Of a stretch of 64,000 nt of DNA, positions 23,250 through 34,994 are shown in pieces. Source of the stretch: Eustoma russellianum. Lineage: Eukaryota > Streptophyta > Magnoliopsida > Gentianales > Gentianaceae. The DNA lies in NCBI GenBank assembly GCA_036186865.1, contig AP025066.1:16402516-16466515 (forward strand). Reading direction: 5' to 3'. The notes beneath the pieces were generated by a model. The model was not told where the DNA came from, did no database searches, and worked only from the letters and a program-made list of their open reading frames with translations. Every line of letters begins with the position of its first letter. Positions within the stretch are counted from its first letter, which is position 1. Both the position numbers and the translations under genes were made by a program.

Positions 23250-25005
23250 CGGATGTTCAACGCACATGACCGGGGACAAAACGTTGTTCATCAAGTTGGC
23301 AATGGGAGAGCCAAAATCCTTGGACATGGAGAAATCGGCAACTTTTCTTTTACCATTAATAATGTACTATATGTAAAAGGGCTTAAACATAATTTGGTAA
23401 GTGTTAGCCAACTATGTGATGCTAATTTTCAAGTTGAATTTGTGAAAAGAAAATGCATTGTGAAAAAGAACGATAAGATTGTTTTTGAGGCTATAAGGAA
23501 AAATGATGTTTACAAATTTAGCACACATGATTTGATATCACAAAATGTTTCTTACCTAGTTCAAAAAATGATTTGACTCAACTATGGCATAGACGACTTG
23601 GACATATTATTTTTAAAATTTTCAAAGAGATTTGCAAAAATGAAAAAGTCCAAGGTCTTCCAAAACTTAATTTCGAAAACCATGGCTTATGTGACTCTTA
23701 TCAAAAGGCAAAGCTTGTTAAAACAAGCTTCAAGCTCAAAAGTGAAATCTCTACCACCAAACCTCTACAATTGCTTCACATGGATTGTATGGAGATATTG
23801 GTACGACAAGTTTAGGTGGAAAACATTACACCTTTGTGGTGGTAGACGACTTCTCTAGGTACACTTGGGTAATACTTTTAGCCAAAAAGAATGATGCATG
23901 CCAAGAGTTTATAAAATTTTGTAGGAGATTAGAAAATCAAAAAGAAGACACAATTAAGGAAATTAGAAGTGATAGAGGTGGTGAGTTTGATGGTGAGTTT
24001 CAAAAATTTTATGTATCCAAAGGATATAGACACAATTTCTCGCCTCCAAGAACTCCTCAACGAAAAGGTGTCGCGGAAAGGAAAAATAGAACACTTCAAG
24101 AAATGAGTAGAGACATGCTAAATGAATTTGACCTACCCAAGTATTTTTGGGCCGAAGCGGTAAATGCCGCTTGTCATGTGATCTATAGAGTTTATCTAAG
24201 ACCATCTCTCAAAAAGACTCCTTATGAGCTTTGAAAGGTAGAGTACCAAATATTGGTTATTTCAAGGTATTTGGTTGTAAGTGTTTTATACTTAACACCA
24301 AAGACAACTTGGATAAACTCGATTTCAAAGCAGATGAAGGAATCTTTATGGGATATGCTCAAAATAGTAAAGCATTTAGAGTATATAACAAAAGGAGTAT
24401 GGAAGTTGAAGAGTCAATTCATGTCAACTTTAGTGAACTCCTTGAGAATGAACCATGTATAAATGATAATGATGATGAGGAAATAATTAAAGTAAGTCAA
24501 ATAGAAAAATTTGAGAATCCAAAAGGGGATATTGTTATTGATTTTAGGATTGATCTACTTCAACCCACGGTTTAAGATGAAGAAGTAAGATGAGATATTT
24601 CAAATTTACCGGAGTCATATAAGTATAGAAAAGACCATACTAAAGAATTAATATTAGGTAAAACTAGTCAAGACATAATGACTAGGAGGAAATTTAATGA
24701 AAATGCCTTCATTACATAAGTTGAGCCTAAAAATATAAAAGTGGCGATAAATGATGAAGATTAGGTATTAGCCATGCAAGAAGAGCTAAATCAATTTGAA
24801 AGGAGTGATGTTTGGGAATTGGTGGATAAACCTAGTGATCATCCCATAATTGACACTAAATGGGTATTTAGAAACAAAATAGATGATAAAGGAAATATCT
24901 TTAGAAACAAAGCTAGGTTAGTATCTCAAGGATATAGACAAGAAGAAGGTATAGACTATGATGAGACCTTTGCCCCCGTAGCTAGGTTAGAAGCTATTAG
25001 GATGC
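23226..25005 (+). pseudogene. Protease, integrase and RT N-terminus of element D
   Basis: The protease active site reads WLMDNGCSTHMTGD (about 23235-23275): Asp-Asn-Gly replaces the usual Asp-Ser/Thr-Gly. The frame continues at 23253-23576. The integrase zinc region LWHRRLGH (23580) has lost a Cys (CDSYQK). The core at 23785-24234 keeps VVVDDFSRYTW, RSDRGGEF and SPPRTPQRKGVAERKNRT, so the second Asp and the Glu remain. A continuation with VFGCKCFILN and GIFMGYA runs 24231-24575. The RT N-terminus at 24774-25005 has KWVFRNKIDDKGN and DETFAPVARLEAIRM, then is cut by LINE3. Several frameshifts and stops. Confidence 0.87.
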
Positions 25006-25575
25006 AAACTATGTCTCCTTTAGCTCCGGACATTGAACGCCTTCGGACATTTCTTGCTGCATCAATGATCCATCTATCTTATGCACCCCGTGAGGTAAAT
25101 CAAGTTGCACACTTTCTATGCCAGGACGGATCACGGACTATGCTACTTACATCATATTCCACGCTCGCATCATTACCCACGCATATTCGAGGCGTTCTTC
25201 TGACGGACTTCACGCTTCCAACATTTCGACCTTCAACCGATGGTGGGCCCTAATTGGCTACATTGGAGATTCATCCTCATGCTACTCCAGATTGTATCTT
25301 TCATTATCATTGCACATTACATTCATGGGATTGCACAATATCAGCTATGCAACAATATAAATATGCACGCTTTTTCCTTCGCCATGGTTTTATCCACAAG
25401 GGTGGTTTTACATGGCAAGGTTTTAATGCGACATATCATATATTGTTGCACTTTCACAACCCACATGTACCTCTATTACTTGTTTTCATATGATGACATC
25501 ATACTCATTGTTGTAATAAGGCTTTCTCCTCCGCCATAAGTGAGGCTATTTAAGATACCACGCATTTAAAAAAAA
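25006..25575 (+). mobile_element. 5'-truncated LINE insertion in D (LINE3)
   Basis: About 570 bp. It starts in the RNase H C-terminus of a LINE (PREVNQVAHFLCQDG at about 25088-25132) and runs through the shared LINE 3' UTR modules (GCACGCTTTTTCCTTCGCCA at 25368, TCCTCCGCCATAAGTGAGG at about 25520) to an A8 tail at 25568-25575. Severe 5' truncation plus an A tail is typical of LINE target-primed integration. It interrupts D's RT, and roughly 100 codons of RT are missing at the junction. Confidence 0.83.
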
Positions 25576-25754
25576 CAAGGAAACCATCAATTGCTTGTTC
25601 AAATTTATGTGGAAGACATTATGTTTGGTGCTACTAATGATTCTCTTTGTAAGCATTTTGCTAAATTAATGGAAGGAGAATTTGAGATGAGCATGATGGG
25701 TGAACTCAACTATTTTCTTGGTCTTCAAATCAAGCAAACTCAAGATGGAGTATA
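25576..25754 (+). pseudogene. RT palm fragment of element D
   Basis: Resumes after LINE3 with QLLVQIYVEDIMFGAT and MMGELNYFLGLQIKQTQDG. The polymerase box YVDD is YVED here, so the second of the paired catalytic aspartates' partners is altered. The preceding RT part that would hold the first catalytic Asp (QMDVKSAFLNG in element A) is missing. The fragment ends at GTATA (25750-25754), the target site of element C, and continues at 34070. Confidence 0.88.
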
Positions 25755-28700
25755 TGTAGGATCTGCAAGGCACCACTAGAAGGGGGGGGTTAAATAGTGG
25801 GTGCGGAAAATGTGGTTTTTAAAATTTCTTTAAACTTGAACAATTCAAGTTCTGAAAACAGTTTCTGTTTTCAGGACCAGTTTTAAAACGTTTTGAAAAC
25901 TAGGTTGTAGGCCTTCAAAAATTCTGAAATTTGGAGAGAACTTAGACTCAGATGTTATGAGTATCTCCTAAAAATTTCAGATTTAAATTCAACCTCTAAC
26001 CCCTTGAAAATTCGTTGGTGGTCAGATTGCGCAAATCTGCCAGAACCGATACAATGATTTGAAAAATTTATTCCAATTTGTACACAACTCCAAATGCTTT
26101 GAAAATTTAACCACTAACCCCTTATATGTTATATTTAAATGGGTTGAAACAGTTTTGAAAAATGCTTTTGGGAAGTTAGTCAAATACGATCAAAGTCTCA
26201 ACCTTTGCAAGCCTGAAAATCAGACTGCACTAGTCTAAGAACTTTGGACGTTTGAATGACTTATACTTGTCCAAAAGGGTTGAAACTTGCGCGAAAGAAC
26301 CCTAGAACGTGTGACTATGTTTTCTGAAAGTTTCGTAATTTTTGAAATTCGTTTACTATTTTTACGAACGTGATTAAAAACAGTAAACAATGCTGAAACA
26401 GAAAATCAGTGCTGAAAGTAAATGACACCAAGAATTTTATACTGGTTCGGTTATAAACAACCTACTCCAGTCTTCAAGGAACACCTTCCTTGGTTCACAC
26501 TAATCACACACATGCAGTACACCTTACCGCAGGGTTGATAGAGTTACACCTAACTCCAACCCTTTACAAACCTTGTATGACGAGTACAATTCACACGAAC
26601 ACCACCACCTTGCTAGAATGAAGATTGATCACACCTTGATCAATCTTTTACAAAGATGAATGAATGGTGGTTTATCTCAAGCCTATTCAAGATTGAAAGA
26701 ATATGAATACAATAGGCTTTACAAGAAAAGAGAAAGAAAGAAGATGTAGGAGAAGAAGAGCTTGGCAATTTGATCACTTTGGAATGCAATTCTTGTTCTT
26801 GTTTTTGTTTGCTATCCTCTTCTCTTTTTAATTTGTGGCAGCCGTCCCCCTTGAGCCTCTCTTCCCTCTTGAAAATTTCCTTTTAAGTGCTTGAGAGAGT
26901 GTAAGACATCATTGTGACAATGCCTTGCTTACTTGGCATCATTCTATTGGATCATCATTTAGTCTTCGCTTACTTGGCACCTCTTTATTGGCTCAATGTT
27001 GTCATCAAGATGACATGGAAAAAATCTGAGATTAACACTTTAAACATGTGCCAATATCAATCATAAAATCATACCATAAGTCAAATATTTCATCATAAAT
27101 TGCAAGACAAGAAATCTCTCCTTTTCAAGCTCAAAAAATCGGCCATAAGTATCTTGCCATGCTGAATTTTTCAGCATGTGCATTATGGAATAAAATTCAG
27201 ATTATTTACCATTTTTCTTTGAATTTTTATCATAAAAATGAATCAATCATATATGGTAAATCTTGCTAACAATTGATGAATGAACTTGGACACAATATGG
27301 GTGAAGAATTCGGCCAGCACACCTTCACACATGCTGAAAAATTTCAGCATGTGTGATATGTAGAATATCACACTTAATTACCTTACATAATATTCAAATC
27401 ATTTCCATAACATCTTCAATTAATCCTCTAATAAAAAATTGACAAAATATGTTACCTTAATCATGAAGAAATCGGCCAAGATATGTGTAGTATGCTGAAA
27501 TTTTCAGCATGTGACATAAGAGAGGTATATGGTGAATACTTACCTTTTGTAGCTTCTCTCTTTGATTTCTCAACATTGTATGATTGATCCTTGACCAATC
27601 AATATGCCAACAAGGCTCCACATGTGCTCCATCTTAGCTGTATGTAACGTTGGAAGCTGAAATTTATTTTTGTTAACTTTGTAAAATAGTGCACATTTAA
27701 TAATACACACATGTAATATTCCAATCAGCCCTTAATTTAATTTTCTAGAACACTTTAAGATGTATATTATATGTAAAAAGTGTCTAGATACGTGTCACAT
27801 GATGTTCAAGAAAAACGTTCCATGTTATGTGCGTAGAAAACCGAATTTTCGATATTTATCGATTACCCGATTTTTCTCTAATTTGAATTCCAACTTTTGC
27901 ACATGATATATATATATTATGTTATACATAATATATATAATATATACTTTAAATCTCAGCACTTGGCTGATTTAAAGTGGTACCATAAACATGTGACAAA
28001 ATTAAAATTGGAATCTTCACATTTTGGCCTAAATGTGGGGTGATTTGTGTGTGCCAACATGGAAAGTATTTTTGGCTGATCATACCATGTGTAGCACGAA
28101 ATTTTCATCAATTTTTGATGTATATGGGCTGGCCATTTATTTATGGCAAGTACGTGACACGTTGGCGAAGTTTCGGTATTCGCCCGATACGACAAATTTC
28201 GGTTTAGAACCTTTTATCGTGTCGTATTTAATTTGTCATCACCATAACTTATATCATATGATATAAGACCTGAATATACTCATAAACATGAGTTAAGTAT
28301 AGTGGTGTGACGTTAACGTACGTACGTAAAATATATAACGTGTCGGTAGTACGTTGGAATACATGTGTATGTGCCTTTATTTAAAAAATCTGAAAATATA
28401 TAGTGTATTTATATATATATGGCGTGTTCATTTAAGATGGAGAGGAGGAGAAGACTTTCCTTCTTTAGCCTTGTTGCCTTTGAGCATTTTGCAAATGAAT
28501 CTTCCTTTAATGAACTACTTAGTTTATTAAACTAAGTACTTCACTTAATGAACTAATTTAGTTCATTAATGGTGGCACCTGAAAATAGTATAAACACAAC
28601 AAATGTTTGCCATATGATGTAAGCTTTAATGCTTCATGGCTCGTTAGTACGGCAACATAATATATAAGCTAAATAAGGCAAGTAATGGCAAGTTATCATG

Positions 28701-28794
28701 CACACATGTACACATTTATGCACGTTTATATATATGTATATATATGCATTCAAATCTCTTATTTTAAAATCACTCAAACCCTCTTATTTCTACA
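25755..28794 (-). repeat. 3' LTR of element C (left copy)
   Basis: 3040 bp, TGTAGG...TTCTACA on the plus strand; on the element sense strand it begins TGTAGAAATAAGAGGG and ends GCAGATCCTACA. It contains several long inverted repeats (27161-27510 and 28517-28567) and a TA-rich tract at 27908-27948. Open frames inside (for example 27956-28195 and 28033-28266) occur identically in the other LTR and have no recognisable domain. Confidence 0.95.
27161..27510. repeat. Three TGCTGAA/TTCAGCA hairpins in C LTR
   Basis: Three inverted repeats about 165 bp apart: CATGCTGAA-TTT-TTCAGCATG (near 27161), a perfect 14-bp arm hairpin CACACATGCTGAAA-AA-TTTCAGCATGTGTG (27326-27355), and ATGCTGAAA-T-TTTCAGCAT (near 27492). 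Each is preceded about 20 bases upstream by TCGGCCA. The other LTR has the same set, and the old family II fragment has a version near 45070. Confidence 0.85.
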
Positions 28795-29081
28795 ATCTCC
28801 CCCTTTTGATGATTTTCAAAATAACTTGTGTACATGATTTAAATGCTATCTCTCCCCCTTGAACTATGCACATATTTGAAATTTGAATTTCGAATTTCAA
28901 ATCCGGCTCCCCCTTGATTTGTGCAATTAAGATCAATCAGTGTCTCTCTCCCCCTTAAATCATGCTTCTCTCTCCCCCTTAAATCATGCTTCTCTCTCCC
29001 CCTTTATTTTGGAAAGTAAATCAAAAGATTCCTGAAAAAAATCATGCTTTTCATATACGTGCGTTTGTAAGGGTTATTTAT
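28795..29081 (-). other. Multiple polypurine tract region of element C
   Basis: Between the gag stop and the 3' LTR the plus strand has six CTCCCCC(T)TT tracts (first at 28797-28803, then near 28853, 28908, 28949, 28975 and 28997). They are AAGGGGGAG runs on the sense strand. Two or three sit in a near-perfect 26-bp tandem unit (TTAAATCATGCTTCTCTCTC). Repeated PPTs next to the 3' LTR are a Sirevirus signature. Confidence 0.85.
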
Positions 29082-30971
29082 TCAACCCTTTGAAAATGTC
29101 CCTTTTGGTACCCACATTTGGGTGACCTTTCTAGGTTTTCCAAAAGGTGAGAAAGATGATGAGAACGCAACATAATATACTTTAGGTGCACCTTTATCTG
29201 GCCTTTGGCCAAGAACTCCTTTATATGCATTATGTGTAGGACGTTTTTGATATGTCCTTGTGTTTGTATGAGTAGTGCGTGGATGGAATGAATGTCGTGT
29301 ATGCAATACTCTTTTCTTTTCATGTCTATATGGTACAAAGTTGTGTTTCACGTGATATGAAGATGTAGTGGGACGTGATAAGGGATGTGACGGTTTTTGC
29401 GTCATCTTAAACGCCACTTGGGGCTTTGAAATGTCTACTTTCTTAGACACCACAAACTTAGTTGGTTTGGTTGATACTTCATTAGTATCAACGTATCCCA
29501 AACCCGTTTTGTCATTGTCATGCTTTTGTGATAATATAATGCGATGCAACATGTTGGATCCGATATCAAACTGTTTCACCTTTTTCTCTACATCGGCATT
29601 CCTTGATTTTAATTTTGAAATCTCGGATTTCAATTCAACGTTCTCGGATGTCAATGATGAAATTTCAGATTTTAATGCATTGATGATGCGAGATGACTCT
29701 TCTTTAGAATCGTTTAATTGAGCGACAAGATTTTCGTTAGAAGATTCTAACAATTTCTTGTCTTCAATTAATCGCTTCTTTTCTTTTGCAAGAGTCTTTG
29801 AAAACTTATGCAGTTCTAAATATTGACTAAATAAATCATCATATGAACATTCAGAATCGGAATCAGAGTCGGAAGATACCTCATTTGATGCTTTAGATGT
29901 AAAGCATACTTGTGCCTTGTGTTCTTCCGTATCATCAGTCTCATAGTCGGATGTGTCACTCCAAGTGGAGGCTTTGAATGCTCTTCTCCTTTGCTTAGGT
30001 TCTGAGACGAGTCTATTCTTGTTCCAATCCTTGTCAGGGTATTTATTTGTTCGTTTTTCTTTATTAGGGCAGTCATATGATAGATGTCCAAGTTTGCCGC
30101 ATTCATAGCACTTTATTTCCTTATTTTTATTTTTATGATCCTTAGATGAGGTAGACTTATCTTTAATCGATTTTCTCAATATTTTTCTTAATCTTTTAGC
30201 CATTGTGATTAAATCCTTGTCATCGGAATCTGTGTCACTATCATCTACGACGTATTCATTTGATTTAAATGCTATGGCCCTATCATTATTAGAAATAGAC
30301 TCAGAATGTCTTAAAGCAAGTTTGTTTTCATATACCTTAAGTGATCCGATTAGTTCTTCCATTTTAATTGATTTGGTCTCCTTGCTTTCTTCTATGGCCG
30401 TTACTTTAGGGTCCCACTCGGATGGAAGGCTTCGCAAAACCTTTTGTACCTTTTCCTACATAGTGAAGGCTTTGCCAAGAGACTCAAGAGAATTGTAAAT
30501 GTTAGTCAAACGTAAATCCATTTCAACAATAGACTCATTTGGCAATAATTTAAAGGACTCAAGTGTGGACATAAGCATATTAATTTTGGACTCTTTTACT
30601 TGGCTAGAACCTTCATGTTTCATTTCAAGAATATGCCACATTTCTTGAGCACTAGAACAATTTGACACGTAACTAGCCTCACTTTTACTTAGGCCGTTTA
30701 ATAATAGTTGCATGGCTTTAGCATTCATGCTAAGTTTCTTTTTATCATCACTTGTATATTCTTGTCTAGTTTTAACGACTTCTAATGTGACTCCGTCTAC
30801 AGTAGACAACTTAGATGGAACAAAAGGACCATCTTCTATAATGGACCAAAGATCAATGTCTATTGCCATAAAGAAAAGTTTCATTCTTACCTTCCATTGA
30901 ATGAAGGACTCACCGTCAAAAAGAGGAGGCCTTATGGTTGACATTCCTTCTTGCACGGTTGTGGTTGCCAT
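29082..30971 (-). pseudogene. gag of element C, one stop codon from intact
   Basis: A Copia/Sirevirus Gag of about 629 codons, start ATG at 30971. The UBN2-type capsid has RPPLFDGESFIQWKVRMKLF, then EMWHILEMKHEG and SLPSEWDPKVTAIEES. The CCHC knuckle CYECGKLGHLSYDC is intact (about 30107-30066). An acidic Ser/Asp segment follows, then a long coiled coil (about 29830-29560) with EISSLTSENVELKSEISKL. The C-terminus is basic and His/Arg-rich and ends in QMWVPKGTFSKG, the phrase that normally leads into protease, but a stop follows. The only interruption I see is an in-frame TAG at 30456-30458. The preservation fits recent selection or youth. It is the only protein this element could encode. Confidence 0.9.
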
Positions 30972-31011
30972 CTCACGGAATCGTTGGATTCTTTGAAGTG
31001 AGTGTTCCTGC

Positions 31012-31023
31012 GCTCTGATACCA
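31012..31023 (-). other. Primer-binding site of element C
   Basis: The plus strand GCTCTGATACCA is TGGTATCAGAGC on the sense strand, two bases from the 5' LTR end at 31026; initiator Met-tRNA type. Confidence 0.93.
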
Positions 31024-31025
31024 AT

Positions 31026-34000
31026 TGTAGGATCTGCAAGGCACCACTAGAAGGGGTGGGGGGTTGAATAGTGGGTGCGGAAAATGTGGTTTTTAAAATT
31101 TCTTTAAACTTGAACAATTCAAGTTCTGAAAACAGTTTCTGTTTTCAGGACCAGTTTTAAAACGTTTTGAAAACTAGGTTGTAGGCCTTCCAAAATTCTG
31201 AAATTTGGAGAGAACTTAGACTCAGATGTTATGAGTATCTCCTAAAAATTTCAGATTTAAATTCAACCTCTAACCCCTTGAAAATTCGTTGGTGGTCAGA
31301 TTGCGCAAATCTGCCAGAACCGATACAATGATTTGAAAAATTTATTCCAATTTGTACACAACTCCAAATGCTTTGAAAATTTAACCACTAACCCCTTATA
31401 TGATATATTTAAATGGGTTGAAACAGTTTTGAAAAATTCTTTTGGGAAGTTAGTCAAATACGATCAAAGTCTCAACCTTTGCAAGCCTGAAAATCAGACT
31501 GCACTAGTCTCAGAACTTTGGACGTTTGAATGACTTATACTTGTCCAAAAGGGTTGAAACTTGCGCGAAAAGAACCCTAGAACGTGTGACTATGTTTTCT
31601 GAAAGTTTCATAATTTTTGAAATTCGTTTACTATTTTTACGAACGTGATTAAAAATAGTAAACAGTGCTGAAACAGAAAATCAGTGCTGAAAGTAAATGA
31701 CACCAAGAATTTTATACTGGTTCGGTTATAAACAACCTACTCCAGTCTTCAAGGAATACCTTCCTTGGTTCACACTAATCACACACATGCAGTACACCTT
31801 ACCGCAGGGTTGATAGAGTTACACCTAACTCCAACCCTTTACAAACCTTGTATGACGAGTACAATTCACACGAACACCACCACCTTGCTAGAATGAAGAT
31901 TGATCACACCTTGATCAATCTTTTACAAAGATGAATGAATGGTGGTTTATCTCAAGCCTATTCAAGATTGAAAGAATATGAATACAATAGGCTTTACAAG
32001 AAAAGAGAAAGAAAGAAGATGTAGGAGAAGAAGAGCTTGGCAATTTGATCACTTTGGAATGCAATTCTTGTTCTTGTTTTTGTTTGCTCTCCTCTTCTCT
32101 TTTTAATTTGTGGCAGCCGTCCCCCTTGAGCCTCTCTTCCCTCTTGAAAATTTCCTTTTAAGTGCTTGAGAGAGTGTAAGACGTCATTGTGACAATGCCT
32201 TGCTTACTTGGCATCATTCTATTGGATCATCATTTAGTCTTCGCTTACTTGGCACCTCTTTATTGGCTCAATGTTGTCATCAAGATGACATGGAAAAAAT
32301 CTGAGATTAACACTTTAAACATGTGCCAATATCAATCATAAAATCATACCACAAGTCAAATATTTCATCATAAATTGCAAGACAAGAAATCTCTCCTTTT
32401 CAAGCTCAAAAAATCGGCCATAAGTATCTTGCCATGCTGAATTTTTTAGCATGTGCATTATGGAATAAAATTCAGATTATTTACCATTTTTCTTTGAATT
32501 TTTATCATAAAAATGAATCAATCATATATGGTAAATCTTGCTAACAATTGATGAATGAACTTGGACACAATATGGGTGAAGAATTCGGCCAGCACACCTT
32601 CACACATGCTGAAAAATTTCAGCATGTGTGATATGTAGAATATCACACTTAATTACCTTACATAATATTCAAATCATTTCCATAACATCTTCAATTAATC
32701 CTTTAATAAATAATTGACAAAATATGTTACCTTAATCATGAAGAAATCGGCCAAGATATGTGTAGTATGCTGAAATTTTCAGCATGTGACATAAGAGAGG
32801 TATATGGTGAATACTTACCTTTTGTAGCTTCTCTCTTTGATTTCTCAACATTGTATGATTGATCCTTGACCAATCAATATGCCAACAAGGCTCCACATGT
32901 GCTCCATCTCAGCTGTATGCAACGTTGGAAGCTGAAATTTATTTTTGTTAACTTTGTAAAATAGTGCACATTTAATAATACACACATGTAATATTCCAAT
33001 CAGCCCTTAATTTAATTTTCTAGAACACTTTAAGATGTATATTATATGTAAAAAGTGTCTAGATACGTGTCACATGATGTTCAAGAAAAACGTTCCATGT
33101 TATGTGCGTAGAAAACCGAATTTTCGATATTTATCGATTACCCGATTTTTCTCTAATTTGAATTCCAACTTTTGCACATGATATATATATATTATGTTAT
33201 ACATAATATATATAATATATACTTTAAATCTCAGCACTTGGCTTATTTAAAGTGGTACCATAAACATGTGACAAAATTAAAATTGGAATCTTCACATTTT
33301 GGCCTAAATGTGGGGTGATTTGTGTGTGCCAACATGGAAAGTATTTTTGGCTGATCATACCATGTGTAGCACGAAATTTTCATCAATTTTTGATGTATAT
33401 GGGCTGGCCATTTATTTATGGCAAGTACGTGACACGTTGGCGAAGTTTCGGTATTCGCCCGATACGACAAATTTCGGTTTAGAACCTTTTATCGTGTCGT
33501 ATTTAATTTGTCATCACCATAACTTATATCATATGATATAAGACCTGAATATACTCATAAACATGAGTTAAGTATAGTGGTGTGACGTTAACGTACGTAC
33601 GTAAAATATATAACGTGTCGGTAGTACGTTGGAATACATGTGTATGTGCCTTTATTTAAAAAATCTGAAAATATATAGTGTATTTATATATATATGGCGT
33701 GTTCATTTAAGATGGAGAGGAGGAGAAGACTTTCCTTCTTTAGCCTTGTTGCCTTTGAGCATTTTGCAAATGAATCTTCCTTTAATGAACTACTTAGTTT
33801 ATTAAACTAAGTACTTCACTTAATGAACTAATTTAGTTCATTAATGGTGGCACCTGAAAATAGTATAAACACAACAAATGTTTGCCATATGATGTAAGCT
33901 TTAATGCTTCATGGCTCGTTAGTACGGCAGCATAATATATAAGCTAAATAAGGCAAGTAATGGCAAGTTATCATGCACACATGTACACATTTATGCACGT

Positions 34001-34069
34001 TTATATATATGTATATATATGCATTCAAATCTCTTATTTTAAAATCACTCAAACCCTCTTATTTCTACA
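31026..34069 (-). repeat. 5' LTR of element C (right copy)
   Basis: 3044 bp, near-identical to 25755-28794. The differences I noticed are few: a G-run length change after position 31055, C for A near 31190, A for T near 31402, T for C in one hairpin near 32447, and a handful of others. The termini and hairpins are conserved. Confidence 0.95.
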
Positions 34070-34870
34070 GTATACATATCACAAACAAAGTACACAAAGG
34101 ATTTGCTCAAGAAATACAAGTTTGAGGATGCAAGAAGTGTGAGCACACCAATGAGCACAGGTACAAAGCTTGACAAAGATGAAAAAGGAAAATCGGTTGA
34201 GGTAACCAAATATAGGGGTATGATTGGTAGTTTACTTAATTTGACCGCTAGTAGACCAGATATTTTGCATGCTGTGAGTTTATATGCTAGATTTCAAAGT
34301 ATACCTAAGGAATCGCATCTAGTTGCCAATAAACATATCTTTAGGTATTTGAAAGGAACCTTGAACTTTGGGTTATTTTATCCCAAAAATGGTTGTTTTG
34401 ATTTAAAAAGGTATAGTGACTCCGACTATGCCGGAAATCTGGTCGATAGAAAAAGCACCTCCAGGACATGCCAACTCCTTGGATATTGCTTAGTTTCTTG
34501 GTTCTCCAAGAAACAAAATAGTGTGTCACTTTCAACTGCGGAATCTGAATATGTATCGACTGCTTCGTGTTGTGCTCAATTACTTTGGATGATCAACACC
34601 TTAAATGATTACAATATTAAGTTTGATAAAGTCTCCATCTTATGTGACAACACTTCAGCCATAAGTATAGCACAAAATCCGGTTCACCATAATATGACAA
34701 AACATATTGAAGTAAGACATCACTTCATAAGGGATTGTATTAAAAAAGGATTAGTATGCATTGAATTCGTTCCAACCAATGACCAACTAGCGGATATTTT
34801 TACCAAATCCGTACCTACTGAGACATTTAAATCGATTAGAACAAGATTAGGGATGATAAATAATAGTTAG
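34070..34870 (+). pseudogene. RT C-terminus and RNase H of element D
   Basis: Resumes after C's target duplication and runs open to the TAG at 34868-34870. RT thumb/connection: STPMSTGTKLDKDEKGKS, YRGMIGSLLNLTASRPDI, HIFRYLKGTLNFGL. RNase H domain with its acidic residues in place: RYSDSDYAG, STAESEYVS, ILCDNTSAI and HIEVRHHFIRD. It ends with DQLADIFTKSVPTETF. This domain looks undamaged, but it is cut off from the rest of pol by element C. Confidence 0.9.
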
Positions 34871-34905
34871 AGGGTCAAAACTGTCAAGAAGGCAGATTCC
34901 AACAC

Positions 34906-34994
34906 ACATCGATCGATCTATGTGGCAGTCTCAGAGACTGATGTTAAATCAGATATCGATTGATCGAAGTATAGGGCATCGATCGATCGATCTC
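34906..34994. repeat. TCGATCGA palindrome cluster upstream of ORF3
   Basis: ACATCGATCGATCTATGT, then ATATCGATTGATCGAAGT, then GCATCGATCGATCGATCTC within 89 bp. This is the same motif class as the LTR arrays of families I and III but in the internal domain. Confidence 0.88.

Larger units (their letters stand above)
25755..34069 (-). mobile_element. Gag-only LTR element C (TR-GAG type, family II)
   Basis: An 8.3-kb minus-strand element: 3' LTR 25755-28794, internal region only 2231 bp (28795-31025), 5' LTR 31026-34069. The target duplication GTATA is perfect (25750-25754 and 34070-34074). The PBS, gag and multiple polypurine tracts are present. Protease, integrase, RT and RNase H are absent. 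Each 3.04-kb LTR is longer than the whole internal domain. The two LTRs show only scattered differences by eye, so the insertion is recent relative to everything around it. It interrupts the RT of element D. Plant LTR elements that retain only gag are known as TR-GAGs; a partner must supply pol. Confidence 0.92.

Noticed and set aside
28033..28266. 77-codon ORF repeated at 33308-33541, seemingly a conserved gene
   Set aside because: The two are the same position in the two near-identical LTRs of element C; identity reflects LTR homogenisation, and no domain is recognisable.
25755..34069. Element C as a full Copia element with pol
   Set aside because: The internal domain is only gag plus PPTs; pol pieces on either side belong to element D, as orientation and the GTATA duplication show.
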